Source: Morinoia aosen (lineage: Eukaryota > Arthropoda > Malacostraca > Amphipoda > Talitridae). Taken from it: a stretch of DNA of 64,000 nt. The position numbers were made by a program, and so were the translations under genes. A model generated the notes under the pieces. The model was not told where the DNA came from, did no database searches, and saw nothing but the letters and a program-made list of their open reading frames with translations. Positions 35,745 through 47,312 of the stretch are shown here, in pieces. Positions within the stretch are counted from its first letter, which is position 1, and every line of letters begins with the position of its first letter. The stretch lies in the NCBI GenBank assembly GCA_030386875.1, contig CM059566.1, positions 44,552,068-44,616,067 on the forward strand, given 5' to 3'.

Positions 35745-36800
35745 TTTCACGCATCGCCCTCGGTGGCATTCCCGAAAGACCTCGCGGGTGTCACCATTAC
35801 CGAGCGAATCCTCTTACTCGCTCCCCACCGCCTTTTGGGTCCCGCAGCCCATGCAACATTTCCAGGCCTTAGGTTCCACGCCTGCTTAGAATCTCGAGCG
35901 GGCCGTTCTGCTGTCAGAGGAGGCAAATTAACTGGCGCTATATAGTAGAGGGCAAGATTAGATGCTGTGTAGAGAGCGTACAAGCTGCGGTCGAGCACAC
36001 CGCCAAACGCACAGCCTTAGTCTCTCTAAATTTGAACGTATCATGGAAGGTAGAAAAATGGGAAGGAGGCTAGATTAATTTAAAGTGAGGTATGCGGGGA
36101 TGTTCATCTGTCTGCACCTATGTAATTGGACTTCGCAGCACATGATTTTAAGTAATTCTAGTGATAGGATTTAGATTGTTGTGTATCTTAGAGTCATTAT
36201 CGAAGCAAAAAAATTCTCTCTCATCATTTTGAATCAGGCTTCTGCATACACACATTCTTTCACACTATTTTTGAGAAAATGAAATTAGACTTTAGAATAC
36301 ATTGGTGAAATATCGTTTCGACCTTTTCTCACTTTGATTTAGTCCCAATCAATGTACATCTCAGTCACTCTTTAGTTGGGCTGTTCCCTGCAGGAATCCT
36401 GAACCAGCCCGCCTAGCGAACGCGGAGTTTAGTTTGCACTTCTTTTTAGGAAATTCGAGGAGGTGCGTTTCACAGAACAGGTCTGGCAGTGAATGAGATC
36501 ATTGGGCCAGGTCTTTGAGAAAGAAGGAAATTGAACTTTCCAACTTTGACGGATCGGACACTGGCTCGAGGCGATCAAAATGAAGACTTACAAGAAGGAG
36601 CGGAGCCTTTCTAGCAGACTCGGACGGACGAGTGTCAAGTCCGGCCGCGCGTTCCAAGATTAGACGCAGACCGGAGGGCGACCGAGCTTTCTCGAGGTGT
36701 GAGGATCAAGCGCACCAAATGGGAGCCGTGGTGAGACTTTCGGAAATTGCAGGCTTCTTTGCTGCGCTCACGTCGAGGATTTGTTTCGAGATGGCTGTGC
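35745..36800. other. two GC/CpG-rich patches, possible exon or promoter debris
   Basis: About 35750-35930 and 36545-36740 are conspicuously CpG-rich (e.g. CTCGAGCGGGCCG, AAGTCCGGCCGCGCG). A TATA-like GCTATATAG lies at 35937-35945. A short frame from the ATG at 36581 (27 codons, basic, Ser/Arg-rich) and the longer + frame at 36632-37114 are not recognisable. Could be gene remnants; no family assigned. Confidence 0.3.
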
Positions 36801-37430
36801 AAACAAGCAGTCAATACGCCAAGTTCTCGAGGGAATTTTCCGTGAAAAATGTGTTAGGAGTCAATACGGTAAGTTTCAAATGGATTTATTTTGTGAAAAA
36901 TGTGTTAGGAGTCATTACGGTAAGTTTCAAATGGATTTATTTTGTGAAAAATGTGTTAGGAGTCATTACGGTAAGTTTCAATGGAATTTCTCGTGCAAAA
37001 TGTGTTTGGAGTCAAAAATGTGTTTGGAGTTTGGAGTCAATTTTCCAAACAAAATGTGTTTGGAAAAATGCGTTAAGCGTCAATACGAAAAGTTTTACAC
37101 GGATTTCTTCGTGATTTCATGGATTAAAAATGAGCTAGGAGTCAATACGAGAAGTTTTAAATGGAATTTTTCGTGATTTAAAGAGTTAAAAGATGCGCTA
37201 GTAGTCAATAAGTTAAGTTTGAAACAGAATTTTTCATGATATGAAGGGTTAAAAATATGTTTGGAGTCAATGCGGTAAACGTCATACGGAACTTTATATA
37301 ATTTGAAGGGTAAAAGTGTGTAAGAAATCAATACGGCAAGTATTAAATAGAAATTTTCATGATTTGAAGGGTGAAAGGGTTTTAGGAGTCAATATACAGC
37401 AACTTTTAAATGAAAACTCCTCACGATTTA
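36801..37430 (+). repeat. tandem 51-bp repeat grading to ~60-bp units, ~11 copies
   Basis: The clean units (36842, 36893, 36944) are 51 bp and carry GTGAAAAATGTGTTAGGAGT and TACGGTAAGTTTCAAATGGA. Later units are diverged and longer. Because 51 is divisible by three, an open frame (36632-37114) runs through the clean part. GGTAAGT in each unit resembles a 5' splice site. Confidence 0.9.
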
Positions 37431-38001
37431 AAGGCTGAACAAAGAAAGATTTAACATGTTAAGATTTGAACGAAAATTTATGCGATGTAGACCAAGTGAG
37501 ATCCATTTGTACGAGAGCCATTAAATGAATAACGCACGTACTAGTTTATTTAATCTTTTTTCAAGCTATATTTCCTGCAATTTTCAAAACAGACTCCATG
37601 TTTTTAAATTGCCAAGTACCAATCCTTGCTAGACTTTGCAATTCTCTTATAACACATTTGGTCAATTGACAATTGGTCATCACAATAGCAGTTAAAAAAT
37701 CTCAAAGGGATAAATAACGAAGGAGTTGAATAAGTTCTTTTAACTTTGAACCATTGAACTGCGAAATCGCCCTCAGCACAAGTCTTCTTTGTTTGCTTTA
37801 GGCTTTCGCAAGTAAAAAAAACACTTGATTTCAAAAAATACCTACGATTTTCAAGGGTCACACCATCTGAGACTCGTACAAGCTCCATTTTCAAATCACG
37901 TTATTAAACAACGATATGCGTTATTGACGAAATAAAAACCGTGTACTTCTTCCCCTAGCTTTGAACTGCACCGGACGTATCTTTCACCATCGAAGTATCC
38001 T
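37431..38001. other. no recognised gene
   Basis: A 96-codon minus frame (37604-37894) is unrecognised. Confidence 0.4.
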
Positions 38002-38229
38002 TTAACATTTTCACTGAGAAGCGTGATCCACCGGTGGTCACTGAGGGATTTTCATAATGCTGCTGACCTGCTAACAGTCACAGACTCAATTTTCATAAAT
38101 ACTTAATGAAAACTGATTGAAGGCAAGATCTATTTAATGTCCGTTATTTTCAAAATTGATTTCCGAAATTAACTCTAATTGCAATTGAAAATTGAACTTC
38201 AGTTTAACACGCAGCAGTTAACGTGTTAA
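38002..38229 (+). mobile_element. TTAA-bounded piggyBac-like MITE, copy 1
   Basis: Bounded by TTAA on both sides: TTAACATTTTCACTGAG at the left and GCAGTTAACGTGTTAA at the right. Contains CCACCGGTGG and GGTCACTGAGGGATTTTCAT, shared with the other copies. Non-coding. TTAA target duplication is the hallmark of piggyBac transposition. Confidence 0.85.
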
Positions 38230-38350
38230 CATATCTACATACGCGGTATTAATGACCTGCGCAGTATAGGAAAAATATCTCTCGCATCAACGGGAGGCCA
38301 ACGGTGTATATGGAGTACGATAGAAATGATATTCTGTTGAATACTTAAAA

Positions 38351-39292
38351 TTCAAACCCATCAGCCTTTGATTTGTTTTGTTCAAACCCATCAGCTTTTG
38401 TTTTGTTTTGTTCAAACCCATCAGCTTTTGTTTTGTTTTGTTCAAACCCATCAACTTTTGTTTTGCTTTGTTCAAACCCATTAGCTTGTGTTTTGTTTTG
38501 TTCAAACCCATCAGCTTTTGTTTTTTTTGTTCAAACCCATCATCTTTTGTTCAAACCCATCAGCTTTTGTTTTGTTTTGTTCGAACCCATCAGCTTTTGT
38601 TTTGTTTTGTTCAAACCCATCAGCTTTTGTTTTGTTTTGTTCAAACCCATTAGCTTGTGTTTTGTTTTGTTCAAACCCATCAGCTTTTGTTGTGTTTTGT
38701 TCGAACCCATCAGCTTTTGTTTTGTTTTGTTCAAGCCCATCAGCGTTTGTTTTGTTTTGTTCAAACCCATTAGCTTGTGTTTTGTTTTGTTCAAACCCAT
38801 CAGCTTTTGTTTTGTTTTGTTCAAGCCCATCAGCTTTTGTTTTGTTCAAACCCATCAGCTTTTGTTTTGTTTTGTTCAAACCTATCAGCTTTTGTTTTGT
38901 TTTGTTCAAACCCATCATCTTTTGTTCAAACCCATCAGCTTTTGTTTTGTTTTGTTCAAACCCATCAGCTTTTGTTCAAACCCATCAGCTTTTGTTTTGT
39001 TTTGTTCAAACCCATCATCTTTTGTTCAAGCCCATCAGCTTTTGTTTTGTTCAAACCCATCAGCTTTTGTTTGGTTTTGTTCAAACCTATCAGCTTTTGT
39101 TTTGTTTTGTTCAAACCCATCAGCTTTTGTTTTGTTTTGTTCAAACCCATCATCTTTTGTTCAAACCCATCAGCTTTTGTTTGGTTTTGTTCAAACCTAT
39201 CAGCTTTTGTTTTGTTTTGTTCAAACCCATCATCTTTTGTTCAAACCCATCAGCTTTTGTTTTGTTTTGTTCAAACCCATCAGCTTCTGCTA
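38351..39292 (+). repeat. 30-bp/20-bp composite minisatellite, ~33 units
   Basis: Main unit: TTCAAACCCATCAGC then TTTTGTTTTGTTTTG (30 bp). Interspersed 20-bp units (TTCAAACCCATCATCTTTTG) lack the second T-rich half. Because the unit is divisible by three, long frames are open on both strands (up to 347 codons, 38373-39416 +). I read these as array artefacts. Confidence 0.97.
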
Positions 39293-40060
39293 TACAAAAA
39301 GACCAAGCAGCCATCAGCACGTCGGCAGTTTACGAATAGCTCCTGTTAGTGTTGGCGTGGTGATAAAAATTCTAAAATTTGAAATCCACATTCCAAAATA
39401 TTTTTTAATGTATTGAGGTTTTATGAACATACTATTTATAAGCCCCGTACACAGGACTTTCTTGTACTTTTGAGTGTGGTGATGTTACTAAACGGATTTG
39501 AGCTGTAAAATTTTGGGCATAAAATCTCAGATTTTGGATATCCAGCGTTGGACGAGATAGATTTGCATATAATTTCATAAATTTCATGAAATATTGACAA
39601 TAAATGTATGGTACTTTCTGCACCAAAACTTCTAGCAAAGGAACGCGTTGAACCGAAAGCCTCGAGCGCGTCAGCTTATAATTCCATGCTTAGATCCTGA
39701 GCTCCACCCAACACAATTTTAGTAACTTCCTCCCAACCAACATCGGGGTAATTTCAGTAAGCTTTTCCGGGCATTATTTCCATATAATCCCGTTAGAACA
39801 AGAACCCCAACGATTTCCCAGAAAAGAGAAAAACCAGAGAGCTGCCGCTATTGCATACCAAGTGAGCCGACAAGCAGATGCCACTTTCTGGGATTCTAGT
39901 TTTTTTTTTCTTGACAATGCAAAGCGAAAGTGCTGGTTGAAACTTAACGCTAATCCAAGAGCCACTTCTGCCGCCCCAGATTTGAAGGCCTCGCTTCTGC
40001 CGAGAGATTGGGTGCCACGATCTGTTTGCTGCGCTGCTGCTGGAAGCGCAGGCGCTGCAT
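39293..40060. other. no recognised gene
   Basis: No supported feature. The right end is moderately GC-rich. Confidence 0.4.
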
Positions 40061-40520
40061 ACAGTTATGGAGTGGTGTGCTGGAATGGTGTGCGCTTCTT
40101 CCAGTTTTGGGATGTCGTGCTGGAATGGTGGTCGCTTCATCCAGTTTTGGGATGGTGTGCGCTTCATCCAGTTTTGGGATGGTGTGCGCTTCATCCAGTT
40201 TTGGGATGGTGTGCTGGAATGGTGGTTGCTTCATCCAGTTTTGGGACGGTATGCTGGAATGATGTGCACTTCTCCCAGTTTTGGAATGGTGTGCGCTTCC
40301 TCCTGCTATGGAAAGGTGGTCGCTTCTTCCAGTTATGGAATGGTGAGCGCTTCTTTTAGTTTTTGGATGGTGTGCTGGAATGGTGTCCGCTACTCCCAGT
40401 TTGGGATGGTGTGCTGGAATGGTGGTCGCTTCTCATAATTTTAGAATGGTGTGCTATTGTTGCATGGTATGTTATAGAATGATGTGTTTGAAATGGTGTG
40501 GGCTTCTTCACGTTTTGAGA
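40061..40520 (+). repeat. tandem 27/40-bp composite repeat
   Basis: Unit GGTGTGCGCTTCATCCAGTT then TTGGGAT (27 bp), with longer variants inserting GTGCTGGAATGGTG. About 13 degenerate units. Frames on both strands are artefacts. Confidence 0.9.
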
Positions 40521-41897
40521 AGAAACTCCTTTTCCAGCAATAAGAAGTACTTCTTACACCCGTTCAGAAGGCGCTTCATACACATATTGAGAAGGAGCTT
40601 TTTATGTGCCTGTAGGCGATATTTACTTCCTTTCATTCCTAAATCTGGAATTTGTTCAGTATTAAGGATATTTGAGCGAAAGAATTTTAGAAATAAAACA
40701 GTGCAGTGGAAAAAGCGTTCGACTCATGGTTTTTAAAAATTTTATAAATTTTGCACCAGCTTAAAGCAAAATCTGAGTTTATGATGGAGTGTGATTTTAT
40801 GTTTAAATTCTAACTAAACTCCCAGCGGGTTTTCGATGACGTAAACAATGTGAATATTAGAAAAAAGTGATGAAAAAGTGACCCTTCAACAAAATTGAGA
40901 TTTTGTACCCACTACGGAAATACACATTTGTTTTTGGAAGCGGTACACTAAAAGATTATTGTAAGCCCTCATGAATTTTTTTGCACTCCTCATGTATAGA
41001 ACCCTTGAAACTCCACTATAAAATTGAGTCAATAGAGTAGGGAATTGAAATAAAATGAAGCTAAAATTAAAATCTTTAATAACAGGCAAAAAGAGCGTAG
41101 CTGCTAGGTTACTTTCCACAGACAGAAGGTGAAATAGAGCGTTCCAATTCATTTAAATGTTATTGATTTCTAATAATTATTGTTTGGGCGGGAAATCGCT
41201 ACTGAAAACCACCTGAAAACACCACAATACTCATAACGTTTGTATTGAGGGCAGTATTAACGATCAGCTGCGCTTTGCCCGGATTCCCGACTGCTGGAAG
41301 CTTGAAACACCCGACGCTCTCTGCATACAACCCTGAAGCTAGATTAGCAAATATTTTCGAGTAAACGATATCGAAAATCAACGATACTTCATTAAATGAT
41401 CAAAAGCCCGCACCCAAAATACTTCCGTGTACAGTTGTTGTACTTCACCTTATGCAAATATCAAAACAGTAAAAATTAATTCCAGTTATTCATAACTCGA
41501 ATTAAGCGTATCATCAATCCGGTAATTGGGATTAAATTTAATCCGCATATTTTGAGGTTCGTGTACCATAACGTATAACTCAAAAATCGAGTATAGTTTA
41601 ACATTAATTTTGTGTTCATTAAAATAATTTACCCAATACGTGTATATTAATTAATGCGCACGTACACAACCAAGGAAAGTGAGCTGATGGGAATCATTGA
41701 AAGGAATATGAAATAATTATTCCTTTTCGTACGTTTTTGACATAAGCCCTCGAGTTACCGCCTCGGGAGAGCGGGAAAATTGACTAATGATACCAAGTCG
41801 ACGGCCTCAGCTAACGCAATCAATTGACGCTTCCGATTAGCAGGCTGCAGGCGCTCGGCCAGAGAGCAGCTTTCAGGGGCACACCAAAAGTTCAAAC
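40521..41897. other. no recognised gene
   Basis: No supported feature in ~1.4 kb. Confidence 0.4.
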
Positions 41898-42105
41898 TTA
41901 ACACAGTGACTGCGACAGGGCAAGCTGAAGTTCAATATCCAACTCAAATTTACTGTCAAAAGTTTCTAAAAATAATATAAATATCAAACATTGCCTGAGT
42001 AAAATAGATACCTATTAAATTAAAGAGATTGTCTAAAAATTTTCAAACGGCCCATCGATGGGTCGTTTTGCAGCTGGAAAAACTTGAGCACAACGAATGC
42101 ATTAA
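41898..42105 (-). mobile_element. TTAA-bounded piggyBac-like MITE, copy 2
   Basis: Reverse orientation. Begins TTAACACAGTGACTGCG and ends GAATGCATTAA. Carries CCCATCGATGGGTCGTTTTG as in the 63.2-kb copy, but lacks the outer CCACCGGTGG segment (an internal deletion of about 20-25 bp). Confidence 0.8.
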
Positions 42106-43044
42106 ACTTCATCTTGGTAGCATTCCTCCTGCAATTTTTTGCCTCTGCCCTTTTATACCAGATTCAGGTGCGAATATTTTCCCAGGACATCTACATAAAT
42201 GCTATAAATAAGTGTTCTGTACACTTACTTTTGTGTGGGCAGTAAACATCTCACGCACCATTCGGGAAACGTATATTTTGTTCCCAAGTAAACTACAACG
42301 AGACCAATTTAATAGCATGATAAAGAACTCAAGCGAACCGGAATAATGCTTGAAAAATTTAAGCCTTCTACTTTCGAGTTTTCGAGGCTCGACTATTCAT
42401 ATGCACTTGAATTTCTGATTTCACAGCATGAAGTATAAAGTTATTCAGCTAATGACGCCATATTCTCCTCTGGCGAACAGTGTGGGCATTCCGCGCTCAT
42501 GCGCGTGCGCTTCCATTCAAGTGTGGGTGGAAGAAGCGGAATGATATAAAAACTTATGCTAAGTCGCGAGAACAAATGTCGGTAAAATTTGCAAAGCATG
42601 TGAATGTTTGAAACAAGGAAAAATCACGGGAAATGCCCCATAAAATTTACAATTTATGCGAAGCATAACTTTATTGAGGGAAACGTTAGTCCCAGTAACT
42701 GATATCTCGTATCAAGTTGAATGACTTCATGTAAATTTTTCCGTATCAGTTAAAGTTTGCGTAAGAGGTTATAGTTCAACTCGAGGATCGATCACCATGC
42801 TCACTGTTACAGTTTGTGTTGAGTGGTCCATAAATGAGTCACCGTATTCGAATAAAAAGAAAATTATGAAACAAAAAGAGTTGAAGCAAATTTCATAAAG
42901 AATGCTTGAATTATTGGAAATTGACCGAAGAGTGAGCGAAATTAAAACAATGCTGGGGAATTTAGAATTTTGTTTGGATGTTTAGTAAGGAATGCAAAAT
43001 TTTTAGAGAACCCCCGTATTTGTTCAAACAAACTGCTTTGTCCA
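42106..43044. other. no recognised gene
   Basis: No supported feature. Confidence 0.4.
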
Positions 43045-43145
43045 AAAATTATACAAATAGCCAACATTACCCGGGTAAAAAAATACCATTAAATTAAAAA
43101 GGTTGTCAGCAAATTTCAAAGCGACCCATCGATGGATCGTTGTTT
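43045..43145 (-). mobile_element. fragment of the piggyBac-like MITE, copy 3
   Basis: Contains CATTAAATTAAAAAGGTTGT and CGACCCATCGATGGATCG, matching copies at 41.9 and 63.2 kb in reverse orientation. The outer terminus on each side is missing. It abuts the transposase remnant directly. Confidence 0.7.
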
Positions 43146-43570
43146 ATGATACCGATCATTACTTTACCCAAGATTTTTATATTTATACAGTCAACTTCCT
43201 GAAAGAGACAATGTTTTAATTCCCTTAACGTATCAGGTTTGTTGAGGTAATTTCTTTCTTTCAAATATCTCTAGAATAAAAAATCACAAGCGTTTAAATT
43301 TGGAAGTTGAAGTGGCCACGACACGTCCTCGTAACGTGAAATTATTCGGTGTGGGAAAATGATTTTTCGCTCAGCTATTGACTCTTTTGTCGTAGGAGAT
43401 GTTGCTCCATCTTGTTGGAACTTGGTGCTCGTATTCTCTCTGATCATATTTTCTAGCTCAGGTTGCAGATATTCTTGAGCCATAAGCGGTCTCCATCATT
43501 AGTCATTGCATTACGACATGGATCTTAGAAAAATACAGACCAATGATTCTTGTAGATGTGGTACCACACT
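43146..43570 (-). pseudogene. decayed Tc1/mariner-superfamily transposase
   Basis: On the minus strand the translation shows FQQDGA (around 43403-43420) followed by 'PLQLPNLNACDFLF', the two signature blocks of the DDE (DDE_3-type) catalytic domain of Tc1/mariner-like transposases, which cut and paste their own element. The Asp in QQDGA is present. The usual Trp after the second block is a TAG stop (43271-43273). Recognisable sequence continues past it ('RYLKERNYLNKPDTLREL') until the MITE fragment near 43145. Upstream, similarity to the domain's earlier part persists to about 43560 but in shifted frames with stops. N-terminal DNA-binding domain and terminal repeats were not found. Clearly inactive. 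Confidence 0.75.
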
Positions 43571-43877
43571 ATGCTTAAACTTTGCATGGATTAAGAGGAT
43601 GCTGAGAAATTCCTCTGGAATTTTCAGATTGCCAGAATCTTCAAGTTTGCTTATTAATTTCTCCATGAAGACGGAGAAGAGTTTGGTAAGATTTGTTTAT
43701 GTTCGACGTAAAGTTTTATTTTTCTCTATGTTGTAAAAATCTAGAAGTCACTGAACTGATTCGGGCCCACAGGTAGCTTTTCTCAATTTTGATCATTGTA
43801 TTAGACGTAAGAAATAATCTACTTCTGTATCGCTTGTGGTAAATAAATTGCTTAAAATTATTTAAATTGTTTAAAAT
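43571..43877. other. no recognised gene
   Basis: No supported feature. Confidence 0.4.
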
Positions 43878-44080
43878 TGAAAAGGTCCCTCCAACCCCTC
43901 CATCTGTTCCCTCCACCCTCTCCGCCTGGTCCCTTCAATCCCTCCTTAGTCCCTCCAACCCCTCCACCTGGTCCCTTCCCCGTCTCCAGCTAGTCCCTCC
44001 AGCCCCTCCACCTGGTCCCTCCCCCTCTCCAGCTGGTCCCTCCACCCCCTCCACCTTGTACCTCCCCCTCTCTAGCGGGT
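43878..44080 (+). repeat. polypyrimidine tandem repeat
   Basis: Degenerate units of the type CCTGGTCCCTCCACCCCT, C/T on this strand almost throughout. It could adopt triplex DNA structures. Open frames in Pro/Ser/Leu are artefacts. Confidence 0.9.
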
Positions 44081-44215
44081 AACCAATAACCAACCAATTG
44101 CGGTCAAACCTTATTGCTAACCATCCCAAATGTCTGGCTCAGTGTGTTTGAAATGGCTTTTCGTGATTTGATATGCAACAATATAGTAAGGCTTAGGACT
44201 GCGAGTCTTGCAGGT

Positions 44216-44445
44216 TTAACACTTTGACCGCAACATGAGCACCGGTAGCCACGGAGGGATTTTCACAATGCTGCTGACCGACTAGTAGCCACAAACTCAA
44301 TTCTCATAAATAATTAATTTTAATTAAACCTTAATTCAGACACAGTCCATTTAATGTTTGCTTTTTTTAAATTGCCTATTCAATTACCTTTGAATTTGAG
44401 TTGAATGCTGAACTTCAGTTCAATCCATCGCGGTCGAAGAGTTAA
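44216..44445 (+). mobile_element. TTAA-bounded piggyBac-like MITE, copy 4
   Basis: Starts TTAACACTTTGACCGCAAC and ends CGGTCGAAGAGTTAA. Contains GGAGGGATTTTCACAATGCT and a decayed CACCGGTAG palindrome. Confidence 0.88.
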
Positions 44446-45256
44446 AAGCATTATTTCGAGTAGTGTAATTTCGAGCAGTCTTTTACCGTTCCAGCGACTT
44501 CAGGCTAATTGGTCAACAATTCTTAGCGGATTTTTAGCGTACGCTTCCTAAAGAGATATCAGATCGCTTGTGTCCCCAGAATCTTGGAGCGATTCCCTCT
44601 CCAGCGGCCGGCTGAAAGCGACCGCTGTAGAACCTGTGATCACGGCAGCCATTTCTCCAAAGAGTTCACAACCTTCGCCGTGCAGTCCACTGAACTTGTT
44701 TGGATTCAGGGCCCCGAGCTGTGTTTTGCTTCTTATTTTGCGCTCTCGAGTCTTGTACGTTTCCATGGAGATCGAAGCTGGAAGTGGGCAAATTTGACTT
44801 GTCTTTCCGGGTGAAGGCCGAGTTGTTGTACATGTTGAATATTCTATATTAGAATTTTTGAGAGCATACAGTGGAATGTGAGTGTTGTTTGTTTGAGGTA
44901 TTATCATTTCTCACTTGATTGCGCGTTAAAATTTTACGTGTTTGTTGTTATCTGATTGCAAATAAGATTTTGTTGCGGATAGGATTAATAACTTTAGTGA
45001 TAATATTAACGCCCAGTAGAGAATAAAATTTTCTTGTGTTTGGTTCTAATTGGTCAGTCATAAAAGTTTCTTGCTGGATATGAGCTGGATGATTCGCAAA
45101 CATAATTTATTGCTTTTACTCTACATTATCGTCGGTGAAATTTAGGTCTTGATGGCTGTTGAGTTTACTTATATGATAGGACTTTCTTGAGTGCTGCAGT
45201 TACTGACTGCACTGTGAATCTCAATCTAGACTGTAGAGTTCCTACGATGTACGTTG
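44446..45256. other. no recognised gene; GC-rich patch
   Basis: 44575-44760 is GC-rich and open in two + frames and one - frame (119 codons, 44548-44907). No domain recognised. Confidence 0.35.
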
Positions 45257-45500
45257 TTAACACTTTCACTGTAACGTGGATACGAAGAAACGTGTAAGGC
45301 CATATTTGGTCACTGAGGGAGTTTTCATTATGCAGCTGACCAACCAGTAGTCAGACGCAATTTATAAGTTCTTAAATCGAAACTAAATGAAAACACGATC
45401 TAGTTATTGCTTGGTATTTTCAACATTGCTTACTACAGTTGACTTTAAATGTGAATTGAAAATTAAACTTCAGTTGAACCACCCGCAGTCAAAGTGTTAA
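45257..45500 (+). mobile_element. TTAA-bounded piggyBac-like MITE, copy 5
   Basis: Starts TTAACACTTTCACTGTAAC and ends CCGCAGTCAAAGTGTTAA. Carries GGTCACTGAGGGAGTTTTCA and ACCAACCAGTAGTCA. Confidence 0.9.
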
Positions 45501-45817
45501 TTTGTGGAGGGTCTATGTGAGACAGAGAAGCCATTTTGGAGTGCGGGTTCTGATTGTGACAGAAAACGTCTTCTCCGAAGAGAATCTGTTTTTAGTAACG
45601 TGATTATTTGGAGTAGCGTTGGTACAGGCCTGAGACGCTGGGGCAGAGACGAACTTGCTTAAAGCTTCATATTAAAGTTGGATTTCAAAATCAATGCGTA
45701 AACAGCTTTAACTTTTTGCATCTCTCGTCGAATTTTTACCCTAATGCCCTATTCAAAATTCACTGCAGACGGCAGTGCCTTCCTCATTCTCAAGTCAGTG
45801 ATACATGGTGTTGGGGG
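45501..45817. other. no recognised gene
   Basis: Spacer between MITE and minisatellite. Confidence 0.4.
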
Positions 45818-46172
45818 GCCTATGTCGGTGGTTGTGGTGTCGGTGGTTGTGATGACGGTGATTGTGGTGACGGTGATTGTGGTGACGGTGATTGTGGTAA
45901 CGGTGATTGTGGCGACGGTGATTGTGATAAAGGTGATTGTGGTGACGGTGGTTGTGGTGACGGTGATTGTGGTGACGGTGGTTGAGGTGACGGTGATTGT
46001 GGTGACGGTGATTGTGGTAACGGTGATTGTGATGACGGTGATTGTGGTGACGGTGATTGTGATGACGGTGATTGTGATAGCGGTGATTGTGGTGACGGTG
46101 GTTGTGGTGACGGTGATTGTGATGGTAGTGATTGTGATGATGTTGATTGTGATGATGGTGATTGTGATGGGA
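45818..46172 (+). repeat. 15-bp minisatellite, ~23 units
   Basis: Unit GGTGACGGTGATTGT with transitions. Open on both strands because 15 is a multiple of three, giving repeats such as GDGDC, VTVIV and SPQSP. No evidence of a gene. Confidence 0.95.
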
Positions 46173-46500
46173 ACATGTGCAAAAAATCTGATAGTGAAGA
46201 AAGGGAATTAGATCAAACTGCGATGCTCAGGGCTCTAGGCGGCACCTGCATTAGACGGCAGTGTTCTGTCTTAGTATGGCTGGAAAAAAAGAAAACAGAA
46301 AAAATAGTTCATTTCCAATGAAGTTTAAACTAGAATTGTCTAAAGCATTGATTTTTAAAATATATTGAGATTAATACTTAATTGTTAATTACGCATGAGT
46401 ATCGACACACCCATGCCACATGTCTAAACAAAAATGATTTAGAGAGAAGCTGGCTGAACTAAACGAGAAGCGCCACTAACACATCGCCGCGTGCAGCTTT
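46173..46500. other. no recognised gene
   Basis: No supported feature. Confidence 0.4.
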
Positions 46501-46713
46501 TCAACACGTTCACCGCAATTGGCCGAACTGACCATCAATGTTGAACTCAAATTTATACTCAATTGCTGTGAGTAATTTTTAAAATACCAAACATTAACTG
46601 GATCGTGATTTCATGTTGCTTTAAAATTGAGTTTGTGACTACTGGTCGGTCAGCAGCATTATGAAAATCCCTCGCGTGACCACCGGTGGCGCACGTTGCG
46701 GGTAAAGTGTTAA
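46501..46713 (-). mobile_element. TTAA-bounded piggyBac-like MITE, copy 6
   Basis: Reverse orientation. The left boundary has decayed to TCAA (TCAACACGTTCACCGCAAT) and the right reads GGGTAAAGTGTTAA. Contains GACCACCGGTGGC and AGCAGCATTATGAAAATCCC. Confidence 0.85.
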
Positions 46714-47040
46714 GAGTAAATACGGAGCTCGGAAGTCGGAACCCTGCATTGCAATATGTACCTGAACCAAATAAAAGGAACTTTTTTAATCGTGTTCTTA
46801 CACACATTGATTCAAGTTTTTTTTTGATGTAGGTCAATACCAGGCTTCAATTAACTCCACACTTCACTGTGAGCTTTGAGGTATATCGAATGAAATTGCT
46901 TAACATGACGTATTTTATTGCGTAATTATCACCAGCGAACAATGTCTCGCAACGTAACATCATCTTTTACGACATTTTTAGCCTCTTTTCGTTTATAAAG
47001 TAAAGCACGGAACTTCATTTACGAGTAACTTACTTTATAT
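46714..47040. other. no recognised gene
   Basis: No supported feature. Confidence 0.4.
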
Positions 47041-47312
47041 TGGCGTAGCATTCGATTTTTAGCAACTCAACAGCTATATTTGTATCGCATTGTGAGAAAA
47101 AGAGAACTCAACGTTAAATCTACAGAATTAAGTTTACACTGGCGCAGTATTCGATTTTTAAAAACTGGAAAGCTATATTTGTATCCCATTGAGACAAAAA
47201 GAGAACTCAACGTTAACTCTACAAAATTAACTTTACACTGTCGCAGTATTCGATTTTGAGCATCTGGACAGCTATATTTGTATCGCATTGCGCGAAAAAG
47301 AGAACTCGCCAC
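47041..47312 (-). repeat. tandem 99-bp repeat, ~2.7 units
   Basis: Units align at 47042, 47141 and 47240. Shared words: GCAGTATTCGATTTT, AGCTATATTTGTATC, AAAAAGAGAACTC. Since 99 is a multiple of three, an 81-codon minus frame spans it. No family recognised. Confidence 0.9.

Noticed and set aside
35763..35998. Opposed 60- and 83-codon frames
   Set aside because: Mutual shadows in CpG-rich DNA; neither resembles a known family.
38287..39416. Long Cys/Phe/Ser- and Lys/Asn-rich frames on both strands
   Set aside because: Products of the 30-bp minisatellite; no signal peptide or domain outside the array.
43506..43736. 76-codon + frame
   Set aside because: Partly the antisense shadow of the decayed transposase on the minus strand.
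45716..46211. Gly/Asp/Cys-rich, Val/Thr-rich and Ser/Pro-rich frames
   Set aside because: Three readings of one 15-bp array.
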